This document shows positions 25,121-33,001 of a stretch of 38,314 nucleotides of DNA, one piece after another (position 1 is the first letter of the stretch; each line of letters opens with the position of its first letter). This DNA comes from Chloroflexota bacterium (lineage in GTDB: Bacteria; Chloroflexota; Limnocylindria; P2-11E): positions 1-38,314 of the forward strand of contig JAGWSB010000017.1 of assembly GCA_028876375.1 (NCBI GenBank), in the 5' to 3' direction. A program made the position numbers and the translations under genes. A model generated the notes under the pieces. That model made no database searches, was not told the origin of the DNA, and was given only the letters and a program-made list of their open reading frames with translations.

Positions 25121-26527
25121 CTAGATCGCGCCTTCGCGCCGCAGCGCTTCGATCTCTCCGGCGCTGTACCCCAGCTCGCCGAGCACCTCGTCGGTGTGCT
25201 CGCCGAGGAGCGGCGGGTGGCGCCGCACGGACGGCGGCGTCACGTCCATGCGCACGGGGATGCCCGGCGCGCGGACGCGGCCCGCGACGGGGTGATCGGT
25301 CTCCGCGATGAGCCCCAGGTGCTTGACCACGGGATCGCTGAAGACGTCGCGCAGGTCGTTGATCGGACCGACCGGCACGTTGGCTTCGCGCAGGCGACGC
25401 ACGACCTCGGCCTTCGGGAGCTCGCCGATGCGCGCCGACATCGCCGCGACCAGCGCCTCGCGGTTGCGGAGCCGGGCACGGTTGTCGGCGAAGCGGGCGT
25501 CGCCCGGGAGGTCCTCGAGGTCGAGCGCGCGGCAGGCGCGTGAGAACAGCGCGTTGTTGCCGCAGCACACGTTCACGTAGCCGTCGGCCGCCTTGAAGGT
25601 CTGGTACGGCGCGATCGAGGCGTGAAGGTTGCCCTCGCGCGCGGGGACGGTGCCGTCGGCGAAGTAGCGGGCCGCTTGTCGCGACAGCAGCGCGACCTGC
25701 CCGCCGATCATGGTCGCGTCGATGACCTGTCCCGTGCCGGTGCGCTCGCGCGCGTGCAGCGCGGCGACGATGGCGAACGCCGCGAACATGCCGGCGACGA
25801 TGTCGCCCTGCGGGACTCCGACCATCGTCGGCATGCCGCCCGGCTGGCCGGTGAGGCTCATGACCCCGCCCATGCCTTGAACGATGAGGTCGTAAGCCGC
25901 CCAGGCGCGGCCGGGCCCGTCCTGTCCGAACCCGGAGATGCGGCACAGGATCGCGCGCGGCGCGATGGCGCGGATCCGCTCGGGCGCGAACCCGAGGCGC
26001 TCGAGCGTGCCGGGGCTGAAGTTCTCCACCACGACGTCCGCGCCTTCGATGAGGCGCTCGAGGATCTTCTTCCCCTCGGCGTTCTTGAGGTCGATCGTGA
26101 CACTCCGCTTGTTGCGGTTGATCGACAGGTAGTAGGCGGAGACGCCCTTGATGTCGGGCGGCGCCCACTCGCGCGTCTCGTCGCCCGTACCCGGCATCTC
26201 CACTTTGACCACGTCCGCGCCGTGGTCGCCGAGCATGAGCGTGCAGTACGGCCCCGCGAGCGCGCGCGTGAGGTCCACGACGCGGATCCCGTCGAGCGCC
26301 CCGCCCGCGCCGCCGCTGATCGCGGGCACCACCTCGAGCGTGTCGCCCGCGTGCAGCCTCGTCGACGCTTCGCACTGCTCGCCGTTCAGGACGAAAGCCG
26401 CCGTCGCGTCGCTCGGCACCCCGACGGCCGACAGCACCTCCGCGACCGTGAGGCCGTCGCCGTGGACCTCGAGGATCTTGCCGGGGGCGAACTGGCGCAG
26501 CGCGCCGTGCAGGATCAGGCGGACCAC
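25121..26527 (-). CDS. N-terminal MoaD/ThiS-like domain fused to CaiB/BaiF (family III) CoA-transferase
   Basis: aa 1-73 MVRLILHGALRQFAPGKILEVHGDGLTVAEVLSAVGVPSDATAAFVLNGEQCEASTRLHAGDTLEVVPAISGG continuous with AGGALDGIRVVDLTRALAGPYCTLMLGDHGADVVKVEMPGTGDETREW... One open frame. Confidence 0.9.
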   Translation of the reverse strand: MVRLILHGALRQFAPGKILEVHGDGLTVAEVLSAVGVPSDATAAFVLNGEQCEASTRLHAGDTLEVVPAISGGAGGALDGIRVVDLTRALAGPYCTLMLGDHGADVVKVEMPGTGDETREWAPPDIKGVSAYYLSINRNKRSVTIDLKNAEGKKILERLIEGADVVVENFSPGTLERLGFAPERIRAIAPRAILCRISGFGQDGPGRAWAAYDLIVQGMGGVMSLTGQPGGMPTMVGVPQGDIVAGMFAAFAIVAALHARERTGTGQVIDATMIGGQVALLSRQAARYFADGTVPAREGNLHASIAPYQTFKAADGYVNVCCGNNALFSRACRALDLEDLPGDARFADNRARLRNREALVAAMSARIGELPKAEVVRRLREANVPVGPINDLRDVFSDPVVKHLGLIAETDHPVAGRVRAPGIPVRMDVTPPSVRRHPPLLGEHTDEVLGELGYSAGEIEALRREGAI

Positions 26528-26562
26528 TTGGGCGGACTTTAGCCCTGCGGTAGCGTGGCGGC

Positions 26563-27243
26563 GTGACCGACCTCGCGAGCACGCCCACCGCCCTGCCGCT
26601 GTTCCCGCTCAACAGCGTGCTCTTTCCCGACATGCTGCTGCCGCTGCACGTCTTCGAGCCGCGCTACCGGCTGCTCGTGCAGCGCTGCCTCGACGCCGGA
26701 ACGCCCTTCGGCATCGTCCTCATCCAGGAGGGCGAGGAGGTCGGCCCGGCGGCGATCCCCCACCGCATCGGCACCCTCGCGGAGATCGTCGCGCACGCTC
26801 CGCTCGCCGACGGACGTTCGCTCATCACCGTCCGCGGCAGCCGCCGCTTCGAGATCGACTCCGTCGTGACCGACGTCGAGCCGTACCTCGTCGGGCACGT
26901 GCGCTACCTCGATGACGCTCCCGAGGAGACGGCGCGCCGCCTCGCCGACACCGTCGCCGAGGCGTACGCCGATTACGTGGTCGGCGTGGTGGCCGCGACC
27001 GCGGGGGTGCGACGCGAGGTGCCCGTCGTCGACGAGATCCAGGGCGGCTCGCCCTGCGACGTGTCCTATCGCGTCGCCGCGGGGCTCGCCGTGGAGGACG
27101 ACGAGCGCCAGATGCTCCTCGAGACGGCGACGACGCGCGAGCGCCTCGTCCGCGAGCGCGAGATCCTCTCGCGCGAGTGCGCGCTGCTCACGGAGATGCT
27201 CGTGCGGATGCGCGCGCGCGGCGAGGGCCCGACGCTCCACTAG
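26563..27243 (+). CDS. LON peptidase substrate-binding domain protein
   Basis: LPLFPLNSVLFPDMLLPLHVFEPRYRLLVQRCLDAGTPFGIVLI; no ATPase/protease domain. Confidence 0.92.
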   Translation: MTDLASTPTALPLFPLNSVLFPDMLLPLHVFEPRYRLLVQRCLDAGTPFGIVLIQEGEEVGPAAIPHRIGTLAEIVAHAPLADGRSLITVRGSRRFEIDSVVTDVEPYLVGHVRYLDDAPEETARRLADTVAEAYADYVVGVVAATAGVRREVPVVDEIQGGSPCDVSYRVAAGLAVEDDERQMLLETATTRERLVREREILSRECALLTEMLVRMRARGEGPTLH

Positions 27244-27254
27244 CCCGTCCGCCT

Positions 27255-28829
27255 CTAGCCGATCCCCTCCGCGAAGCGGATCCGGCCGTCGACGATCGTC
27301 CCGGTGACCCGCAGCTCCGGCCACTCCTTGGGCGCGACGCGCGCCAGGTCCGCGGACACGACCGTGGCGTCGCAGCGCTTCCCCACCTCGAGCGTGCCCA
27401 GCTCCGCGTCGCGTCCGAGGGCGTAGGCGACGCCGGAGCTGTAGCCGGCCAGCGCCTCGTCGAGCGTGAGGGCCTGCTCGGGGTGCCAGGGCGCCGCGTC
27501 GCTCGGGCGCATGCGCGTCACCGCGGCGTGGATCCCGAGGAGCGGGTCGATCGGCTCGACCGGCGCGTCGGAGCCGAACGCGAGCACCGCGCCGCGGTCG
27601 CGGAGCGTGCGCCAGGGGTACGCGCGCACGGTCCGCGACCCGCCCCAGTAGCGGTCCGCGAGGTCGCGGTCGCTCGTGGCGTGTATCGGCTGCATCGACG
27701 CGACGACGCCGAGCGCGCCGAAGCGCCCGAGGTCGTCGGCGCGCACGAGCTGGACGTGCTCCACCCGCTGTCGCAGATGCGGCGCCGTGCGGCGCGTCGG
27801 CTCGATCGCGTCGAGCGCGACGCCCACGGCCCGGTCGCCGATGGCGTGGATGGCGACGGAGATGTCCGCCGCCGCTGCCGTCGCGACGCGCTCCGCGAGC
27901 TCGTCGGGCTCGATGGTGAGCACGCCGCGGTCGCTCGTCCCCGCGTACGGCTCCTCGAGCGCGGCGGTCTGCGACCCGAGCGCGCCGTCGGTGAAGATCT
28001 TGAGCGGGCCGATCCGCAGGAGGTCGTCGCCGAACCCCGTACGCAGCCCGAGCGCGATGGCTTCGTCGAGCCGGGCGAACGGCAGCCCTTGGTGGACGCG
28101 CAGCCCGAGCTCGCCGCGGGCGCGCATGCGGTCGAACGCGTCGAGGGGGATCGCGCCGACGAAGCTGTCGAGGCCGCCGATGAGCGTCAGCCCGCGACGC
28201 CACGCCTCGCTCTGGCCGAGCCGCGCGAGCTCGTAGCGCTCCCGTGCGTCGGGCTGCGGGAGCACGCGGTCGACGAGGCCGATCGCGTTCTCCTGGAGGA
28301 TCCCGGTGGGGACGCCGCTCTCGTCGCGCGCGATGACGCCGCCGGGCGGCGCGGGAGTGCCGACGCCGATCTCCGCGACCTGGAGCGCTCGCGTGTTGGT
28401 CCACCGCGAGTGGCCGTCGCGGCTGCGCAGCGCCGCGGGGTGCCCGTGCGAGACGCGGTCCAGCTCCTTCGCCGTCGGCCAGCGTCCCCACGCGTTCTTG
28501 TCGAAGCGCCCGCCGAGGATCCAGCGGCCCTGCGCAAGCCCGCTCGCGTAGGCGTCGATCCGCGACAGCGCCTCGTCGATGGTCGCCGCGTCGCTGAGGT
28601 CGATGCGGCGCATCTGCTGCGCCCACCACACGAAGTGGCAGTGCGCGTCGCCCCATCCCGGGACCATGAGGCCGCCGCGCAGGTCGATACGTTCGGCGTC
28701 CGCGGCGTCCCGCGCGAGGTCCGCGCCGCGTCCGACGGCCGCCACGCGTCCGTCGCGAGCGAGCAGCGCCTCCGCGCTCACGCCCGCCCGGACGTGGACG
28801 CGCCCGCCGTGGAAGAGGACCCCGCTCAC
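27255..28829 (-). CDS. Amidohydrolase family 3 (YtcJ-like) metal-dependent hydrolase
   Basis: GLMVPGWGDAHCHFVWWAQ, HAIGDRAVGVALDAIE, RVEHVQLV, LAFGSDAPVEPIDPL; proposed GTG start 28829. Confidence 0.92.
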   Translation of the reverse strand: MSGVLFHGGRVHVRAGVSAEALLARDGRVAAVGRGADLARDAADAERIDLRGGLMVPGWGDAHCHFVWWAQQMRRIDLSDAATIDEALSRIDAYASGLAQGRWILGGRFDKNAWGRWPTAKELDRVSHGHPAALRSRDGHSRWTNTRALQVAEIGVGTPAPPGGVIARDESGVPTGILQENAIGLVDRVLPQPDARERYELARLGQSEAWRRGLTLIGGLDSFVGAIPLDAFDRMRARGELGLRVHQGLPFARLDEAIALGLRTGFGDDLLRIGPLKIFTDGALGSQTAALEEPYAGTSDRGVLTIEPDELAERVATAAAADISVAIHAIGDRAVGVALDAIEPTRRTAPHLRQRVEHVQLVRADDLGRFGALGVVASMQPIHATSDRDLADRYWGGSRTVRAYPWRTLRDRGAVLAFGSDAPVEPIDPLLGIHAAVTRMRPSDAAPWHPEQALTLDEALAGYSSGVAYALGRDAELGTLEVGKRCDATVVSADLARVAPKEWPELRVTGTIVDGRIRFAEGIG

Positions 28830-29719
28830 AGGCCGCGCTCGACCAGCGACGGGATCTCGCTGAGGTCGCGAACGATCGCGTCCGGCCGGACGTCGATGCC
28901 CGCGGGCGCCCCGCACGCGCCGCACATGACCGTCCCCTCCCGGAGCCAGAGGTCTTCGGCGGGGTGCTCGCAGCTCGCGGGATCGCGGCGGCGGCGCTCG
29001 ACCCAGGGGCTCGACGGCACCTCGCCGTCGCCGGCGAGCGCCTCGGCGTAGTCGGAGCGGCGCCAGACGGCGCGCAGGCCGACCCGCTGCGCCCCCCAGA
29101 CGTCGGCGATCAGGCTGTCGCCGACGTGGAAGGCCTCCTCCGGCCGGGCGCCCGCGATCTCCAGCGCGCGCTCGAATATCGCCGGGTGCGGCTTCCGCCA
29201 GCGAGCGCTGTGTGAGCTCACCACGCCGTGCACCGCGGCGTCGAGGCCGAACTGCCGCCAGTCCTCGAGCACCTCCGCGTCCCCGCGCGAGACCGTGTTC
29301 GTGACGAGCACCACGCGAAGTCCTCGGTCGCTGCACCATCGCAGCGCCTCGAGGGCGCCGCGCACCGGCGTCGACACCTCGCGCAGCGGGACGCACATGA
29401 GCGCGCGCAGCCGATCGAGGTCGAGGCCGCCGACGTCGACGCCCCGCCCGGCGAACCAGGCGCGGATCCACTCCAGCGTGTCCTGGCGCGCGCCATCCGG
29501 CGCGAAGCGGCCTTCGCCGCCGTCGCGCGCCGCCAGCGCGCGCGCGAGCGACACGTTCCAGGTGGGCTCGAGGTGCGCGTCCATGAGGTCGTCGAGCCAC
29601 TCCGGCTCGCCGAAACCGGCGCACACCTGCTCCCGCATCTTCCCGCGCAGCACGTCGCGGGACGCCCAGTGCTCGACCAGCGTGTCCCCGACGTCGAAGA
29701 AAGCCGCGCGCAGCGTCAC
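28826..29719 (-). CDS. HAD-superfamily hydrolase with C-terminal Cys/His cluster
   Basis: AAFFDVGDTLVEHW, VVLVTNTVSRGD, WRKPHPAIFERAL, FHVGDSLIADVWGAQRVGLRAVW; C-terminal CEHPAEDLWLREGTVMCGACG. Proposed GTG start 29719. Confidence 0.88.
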   Translation of the reverse strand: MTLRAAFFDVGDTLVEHWASRDVLRGKMREQVCAGFGEPEWLDDLMDAHLEPTWNVSLARALAARDGGEGRFAPDGARQDTLEWIRAWFAGRGVDVGGLDLDRLRALMCVPLREVSTPVRGALEALRWCSDRGLRVVLVTNTVSRGDAEVLEDWRQFGLDAAVHGVVSSHSARWRKPHPAIFERALEIAGARPEEAFHVGDSLIADVWGAQRVGLRAVWRRSDYAEALAGDGEVPSSPWVERRRRDPASCEHPAEDLWLREGTVMCGACGAPAGIDVRPDAIVRDLSEIPSLVERGL

Positions 29720-29743
29720 CTGGCTATCGTACGGATCGCCGCG

Positions 29744-30193
29744 ATGATGGACTTCGAGCAGCTCGCCTTCATCGAGAAGTGGCGGCAGCGCGCGTCGCGC
29801 GGGATCGTCGTCGCTCTCGACGGGCGCCACGGCGACATCCTGATCACCGTACGCGTGGGCGAGCTCGGCGAGCGGCTCGACCTCCGGGGCCGCGACGCGA
29901 CGGGCGCGATCCGCAAGTCGCGCCTCACCATCGGCGACCGCGTCTTCATCGCCGTGGAGTACGCGGCGAAGGACGCCGTCCGCGGCAGCGGCGCGGGGCG
30001 CGTCAGCGGCGAGGTCGTCCAGCCCGGCGCGACGGTCGACGGGACGATCGCCTCGGTGGGAGAGATCAGCGTCGTGCAGTGCGGCGCGGACGTGCTCGTG
30101 CGCGGGGACACGCTGCCGGGCTTCGCGGCCGGCGACCCGGTGCGCTTCAGCGTCGCCGAGGAGGGCAAGGCCTACATCATCCCGACGCGCTAG
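29744..30193 (+). CDS. Conserved-looking small protein, unknown function
   Basis: ATG at 29744/29747; MMDFEQLAFIEKWRQRASRGIVVALDGRHGDILITVRVGELGERLDLRGRDATGAIRKSRLTIGDRVFIAVEYAAKD..., beta-rich. Confidence 0.7.
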   Translation: MMDFEQLAFIEKWRQRASRGIVVALDGRHGDILITVRVGELGERLDLRGRDATGAIRKSRLTIGDRVFIAVEYAAKDAVRGSGAGRVSGEVVQPGATVDGTIASVGEISVVQCGADVLVRGDTLPGFAAGDPVRFSVAEEGKAYIIPTR

Positions 30194-30693
30194 TCGAGCT
30201 TCTTCAGCTCCTCCTCGATCTCGGCGGGATCGGGTACCTCGCGCAGCGTGTGGACGTCGATGTAGCGGACGACCCCCTGCCGATCGATCACGAAGATCGC
30301 GCGCTCCGGCCGTCCGGCGGCCTCGTCGAAGACGCCGTAGGCGCGCGCGAACGCCCCGTGTGGCCAGAAGTCGGAGCACAGCGGGATGTCGATCCCCTTG
30401 AGATCGTCCGCCCACGCCTTCAGCGCGTACACCGTGTCGCACGAGATGCCCACGACCTGGGCATCCTCCGCGCCGAGCTTCTTCTGCAGCTCGCTCAGCG
30501 CGGGAAGCTCGCTGTTTCAGGTGTTGGTGAACGCGAAGGCGAAGAACGCCAGGACGACCTTCTTCCCGAGGAGCGCTCCGAGCACGATCTCGCGACCATC
30601 GTGGGAGCGCATGGTGAACGCCGGAGCCGGATCCCCGACCTTCAGCGTCGGCGTCTCTCCGGCGAGCTTGGTGCGTCCGACGGGTGCGGCCAT
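30190..30693 (-). CDS. Peroxiredoxin (AhpC/TSA family) with in-frame TGA at the peroxidatic Cys; candidate selenoprotein
   Basis: MAAPVGRTKLAGETPTLKVGDPAPAFTMRSHDGREIVLGALLGKKVVLAFFAFAFTNT[TGA 30517-30519]NSELPALSELQKKLGAEDAQVVGISCDTVYALKAWADDL...; both halves in the same frame; no other stop. Confidence 0.8.
30474..30511 (-). promoter_or_regulatory. Candidate bacterial SECIS-like hairpin downstream of the TGA codon
   Basis: CGAGCTTC (30504-30511) pairs perfectly with GAAGCTCG (30474-30481); the inner sequence can form GCGCT-GAGCG-AGC(U)GC, with the G-initial loop starting about 21 nt after TGA. Confidence 0.35.
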
Positions 30694-30711
30694 CGCCGCT
30701 AGAGTACCGGC

Positions 30712-30915
30712 GTGCCGACCGAGGTGAAGCCCGCCCGCATCGAGGCCGACCGCGCGCGCTTCTTCGCCTACCAGGTCGCGTGCCCGTTCGACGGAACGCT
30801 CGTGGGACCCCGCTTCGTCACGCGCGAGCATCTGGACGTTCCGCCGAACCCGCCGTATGCGGCGACGGTGCGCTGCCCGAACGACAAGCAGCTCTTCGAG
30901 GTGATCTTCCGCTAG
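30712..30915 (+). CDS. Small protein of unknown function
   Basis: 67 aa MPTEVKPARIEADRARFFAYQVACPFDGTLVGPRFVTREHLDVPPNPPYAATVRCPNDKQLFEVIFR; intergenic slot between convergent/divergent genes. Confidence 0.55.
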   Translation: MPTEVKPARIEADRARFFAYQVACPFDGTLVGPRFVTREHLDVPPNPPYAATVRCPNDKQLFEVIFR

Positions 30916-30975
30916 GTGCCGGACCGGCGATGCCGGCGCCGCCCGCCCGCGGCGCCCCATCGCATCAGAGCGAAG

Positions 30976-31035
30976 TTACTTCTTCTTCGAGCTCTTCTTC
31001 GCTGACTTCTTGGCCGCCTTCTTCTTTGCGGGCAT
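30976..31035 (-). CDS. 19-aa Lys/Ala/Ser microprotein MPAKKKAAKKSAKKSSKKK
   Basis: Manual translation; preceded by AGGAGGGAGGTGATCTGGG, which contains GGAGGTGATC (full anti-SD complement), 5 nt before ATG. Confidence 0.7.
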   Translation of the reverse strand: MPAKKKAAKKSAKKSSKKK

Positions 31036-31078
31036 CCCAGATCACCTCCCTCCTTACAAGCTGACCTGAGGGACCCCT

Positions 31079-31356
31079 CTAGAACAGACGGCGCTGCCGT
31101 CCGGAGGCCGACGAGGCAGCTCCGGATCGCGCCAGCCATTCCTCGAACTCTCGTCGAGGGATCCGCCAGATCCGACCGACCCTGACCGCGGGGATGCGGG
31201 CGGGGTCCGCGTCGTCCATCGCGCCCAGTCGGCGCAGGATGGTCGTGGGGTGGACACGCAGGCGGCGCGCGACCTCCTCGGTCGTGAAGTACTCGTCGTC
31301 CGCGCCTCCGACTGCGCTGGCTGCGTTCGCTGCGTCTCCCAGCGCTGACTGCTTCA
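31079..31356 (-). CDS. Helix-turn-helix (excisionase/MerR-like, HTH_17) protein
   Basis: DEYFTTEEVARRLRVHPTTILRRLGAMDDADPARIPAVRVGRIWRIPRREFEEWLARSG. Start ambiguous: GTG 31356 preferred, track start 31426. Confidence 0.8.
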
Positions 31357-31434
31357 CCTGCGTACGTACAGTCTGCCAGCACGTGTCAAGCAGGGCTCCG
31401 GCGGCAGGCTGCCTGCAGGCACACACTCTTCGAG

Positions 31435-32346
31435 ATGCCCGAGACCATCGGTGACCGGCTCGTGCGCGGCGACAAGGGGAGCTTCCTCGACGGTCTGGGG
31501 AACGCGGTCGGCGCCGTCGTCGGTGGCTTCTACCGCATCCCCGGCACGCGCCCGCTCAAAGACGTCCTCCATGGGACGTGGGCGCTGCGCCACCCGCTCC
31601 ATCCCGCCCTCACCGATGCCGTCGTCGGAGGGCTCACCGTCGTCGCGGTGCTCGACGTCATCTACCTGTTCCAGCGCGACCCCTCGCTCCTGCGCGCGAC
31701 GGACATCGCGCTCGTCGTCTCGCTCATCGCCGCCGTCGGAGCCCTCGCCAGCGGCTACACCGACTGGAACGAGACGTTCGGCAACGAGCGCAGGCTCGGG
31801 GTCCTGCACGGCCTGCTCATGTCGCTCATCAGCGTCGGCTACCTCGTCTCGCTGTGGCTCCGCGTCGGCGGCGGCTCGCGCGACGCCGCCATCGCGCTCG
31901 GCCTCATCTGCTGGGTGCTCCTCGCCGCCACGGCGCACCTCGGCGGCGAGATGGCTTTCGGCTTCGGGACGGGCGTCGATCGCCAGGCCTGGGCCGAGGT
32001 CCCCGGCGACTGGGAGACGCTGGCCCTGCGCGCGGACGCGCTCGAGGAGCGCAAGGTCGTCCGCGCGCAGATGAGCAACGGCTTCGCGCTCGCCGTCGCC
32101 AAGCTCGACGGCGCCCTCTACGCCATCGGCGCCGTGTGCACGCACGCGAGCGGCCCGCTCGACGAGGGCGAGCTCGTCGGCGACGACAAGTGCGACGTCA
32201 AGTGTCCGTGGCACGGGTCCGTCTTCTCGTTCCGGAGCGGCACCGCGCTGCACGGTCCGGCGACGATGGACGAGCCGACGTTCGAGACGCGCATCGCGGC
32301 CGACGGACGCGTCGAGGTGAAGCTACGCGGCGCGGGTGGCCACTAG
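31435..32346 (+). CDS. DUF2231-type membrane domain fused to Rieske [2Fe-2S] domain
   Basis: N-terminal TM region with HPLHPALTDAVVGGLTVVAVLDV and GYTDWNET; C-terminal CTHASGPLDEG...CDVKCPWHGSVFSFRSG. Confidence 0.9.
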   Translation: MPETIGDRLVRGDKGSFLDGLGNAVGAVVGGFYRIPGTRPLKDVLHGTWALRHPLHPALTDAVVGGLTVVAVLDVIYLFQRDPSLLRATDIALVVSLIAAVGALASGYTDWNETFGNERRLGVLHGLLMSLISVGYLVSLWLRVGGGSRDAAIALGLICWVLLAATAHLGGEMAFGFGTGVDRQAWAEVPGDWETLALRADALEERKVVRAQMSNGFALAVAKLDGALYAIGAVCTHASGPLDEGELVGDDKCDVKCPWHGSVFSFRSGTALHGPATMDEPTFETRIAADGRVEVKLRGAGGH

Positions 32347-32370
32347 CCCGTCTCGCCTACTCGTAAGCGA

Positions 32371-32862
32371 TCACGTCGTCGAACAACGCCCGCTCCGATG
32401 CCGTAGGCCCGCCACGGACCACTGCAGTCCCCTGTCGAGCTGAACCTCGTCGATGCGGAACGTCCCTGTCGGCAGATCCGCGTTACGCGCAGCGAGCCGA
32501 CGGAGGAGCTCGTCTCGTGAGGCCATCGACACGCACAGCACGACCCTGATGCCGAGCGCCTGCGCCTCGGTGCGGTAACGGTCGCGCTCTTCCCGGGTCC
32601 AAAGGCCCCAGTCGAGGACGACGTTCACTCCGAGTTCTAGCGCTCGCAGTGCGAGCGCCCACTGGATCCGCTCCACCTGTGGACGATGCGGAGCGCGAAG
32701 GGCTCCGTTCTCGTCGAGCCCGACGAGCTCCTCGTCGGCGTAGAGCTCGTGGAGCCACTCATCCGCAGTGAGCCGCAACGCCCCGTGCTCGACCTCGATG
32801 CGCTTGGCAACGGTCGTCTTGCCTGACCCTGGGACGCCGCAGGTGATGAAGAGGGTCGCCAC
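32371..32862 (-). CDS. P-loop AAA/zeta-toxin-like kinase
   Basis: LFITCGVPGSGKTTVAKRIEVEHGALRLTADEWLHELY...NVVLDWGLWTREERDRYRTEA; proposed GTG start 32862. Confidence 0.85.
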   Translation of the reverse strand: MATLFITCGVPGSGKTTVAKRIEVEHGALRLTADEWLHELYADEELVGLDENGALRAPHRPQVERIQWALALRALELGVNVVLDWGLWTREERDRYRTEAQALGIRVVLCVSMASRDELLRRLAARNADLPTGTFRIDEVQLDRGLQWSVAGLRHRSGRCSTT

Positions 32863-33001
32863 AGCGCAAGAGCCTACCGACGACCCTGCGTGTACGACGA
32901 CCACCTGCGCGTCCGCGCCGCACGCAGCTCCGAAGGACCCTACGCCGCGCCGGACAACCCTCCTATCGTCTCCGTGACGGCAGCGCGGGAAGGGAAGATC
33001 G

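Noticed and set aside
25101-26633. N-terminal extension of the 24156-26633 ORF upstream of the PfkB kinase
   Set aside because: Out-of-frame shadow of the MoaD-CoA-transferase gene; kinase homology starts at VPEILVVG (GTG 25100).
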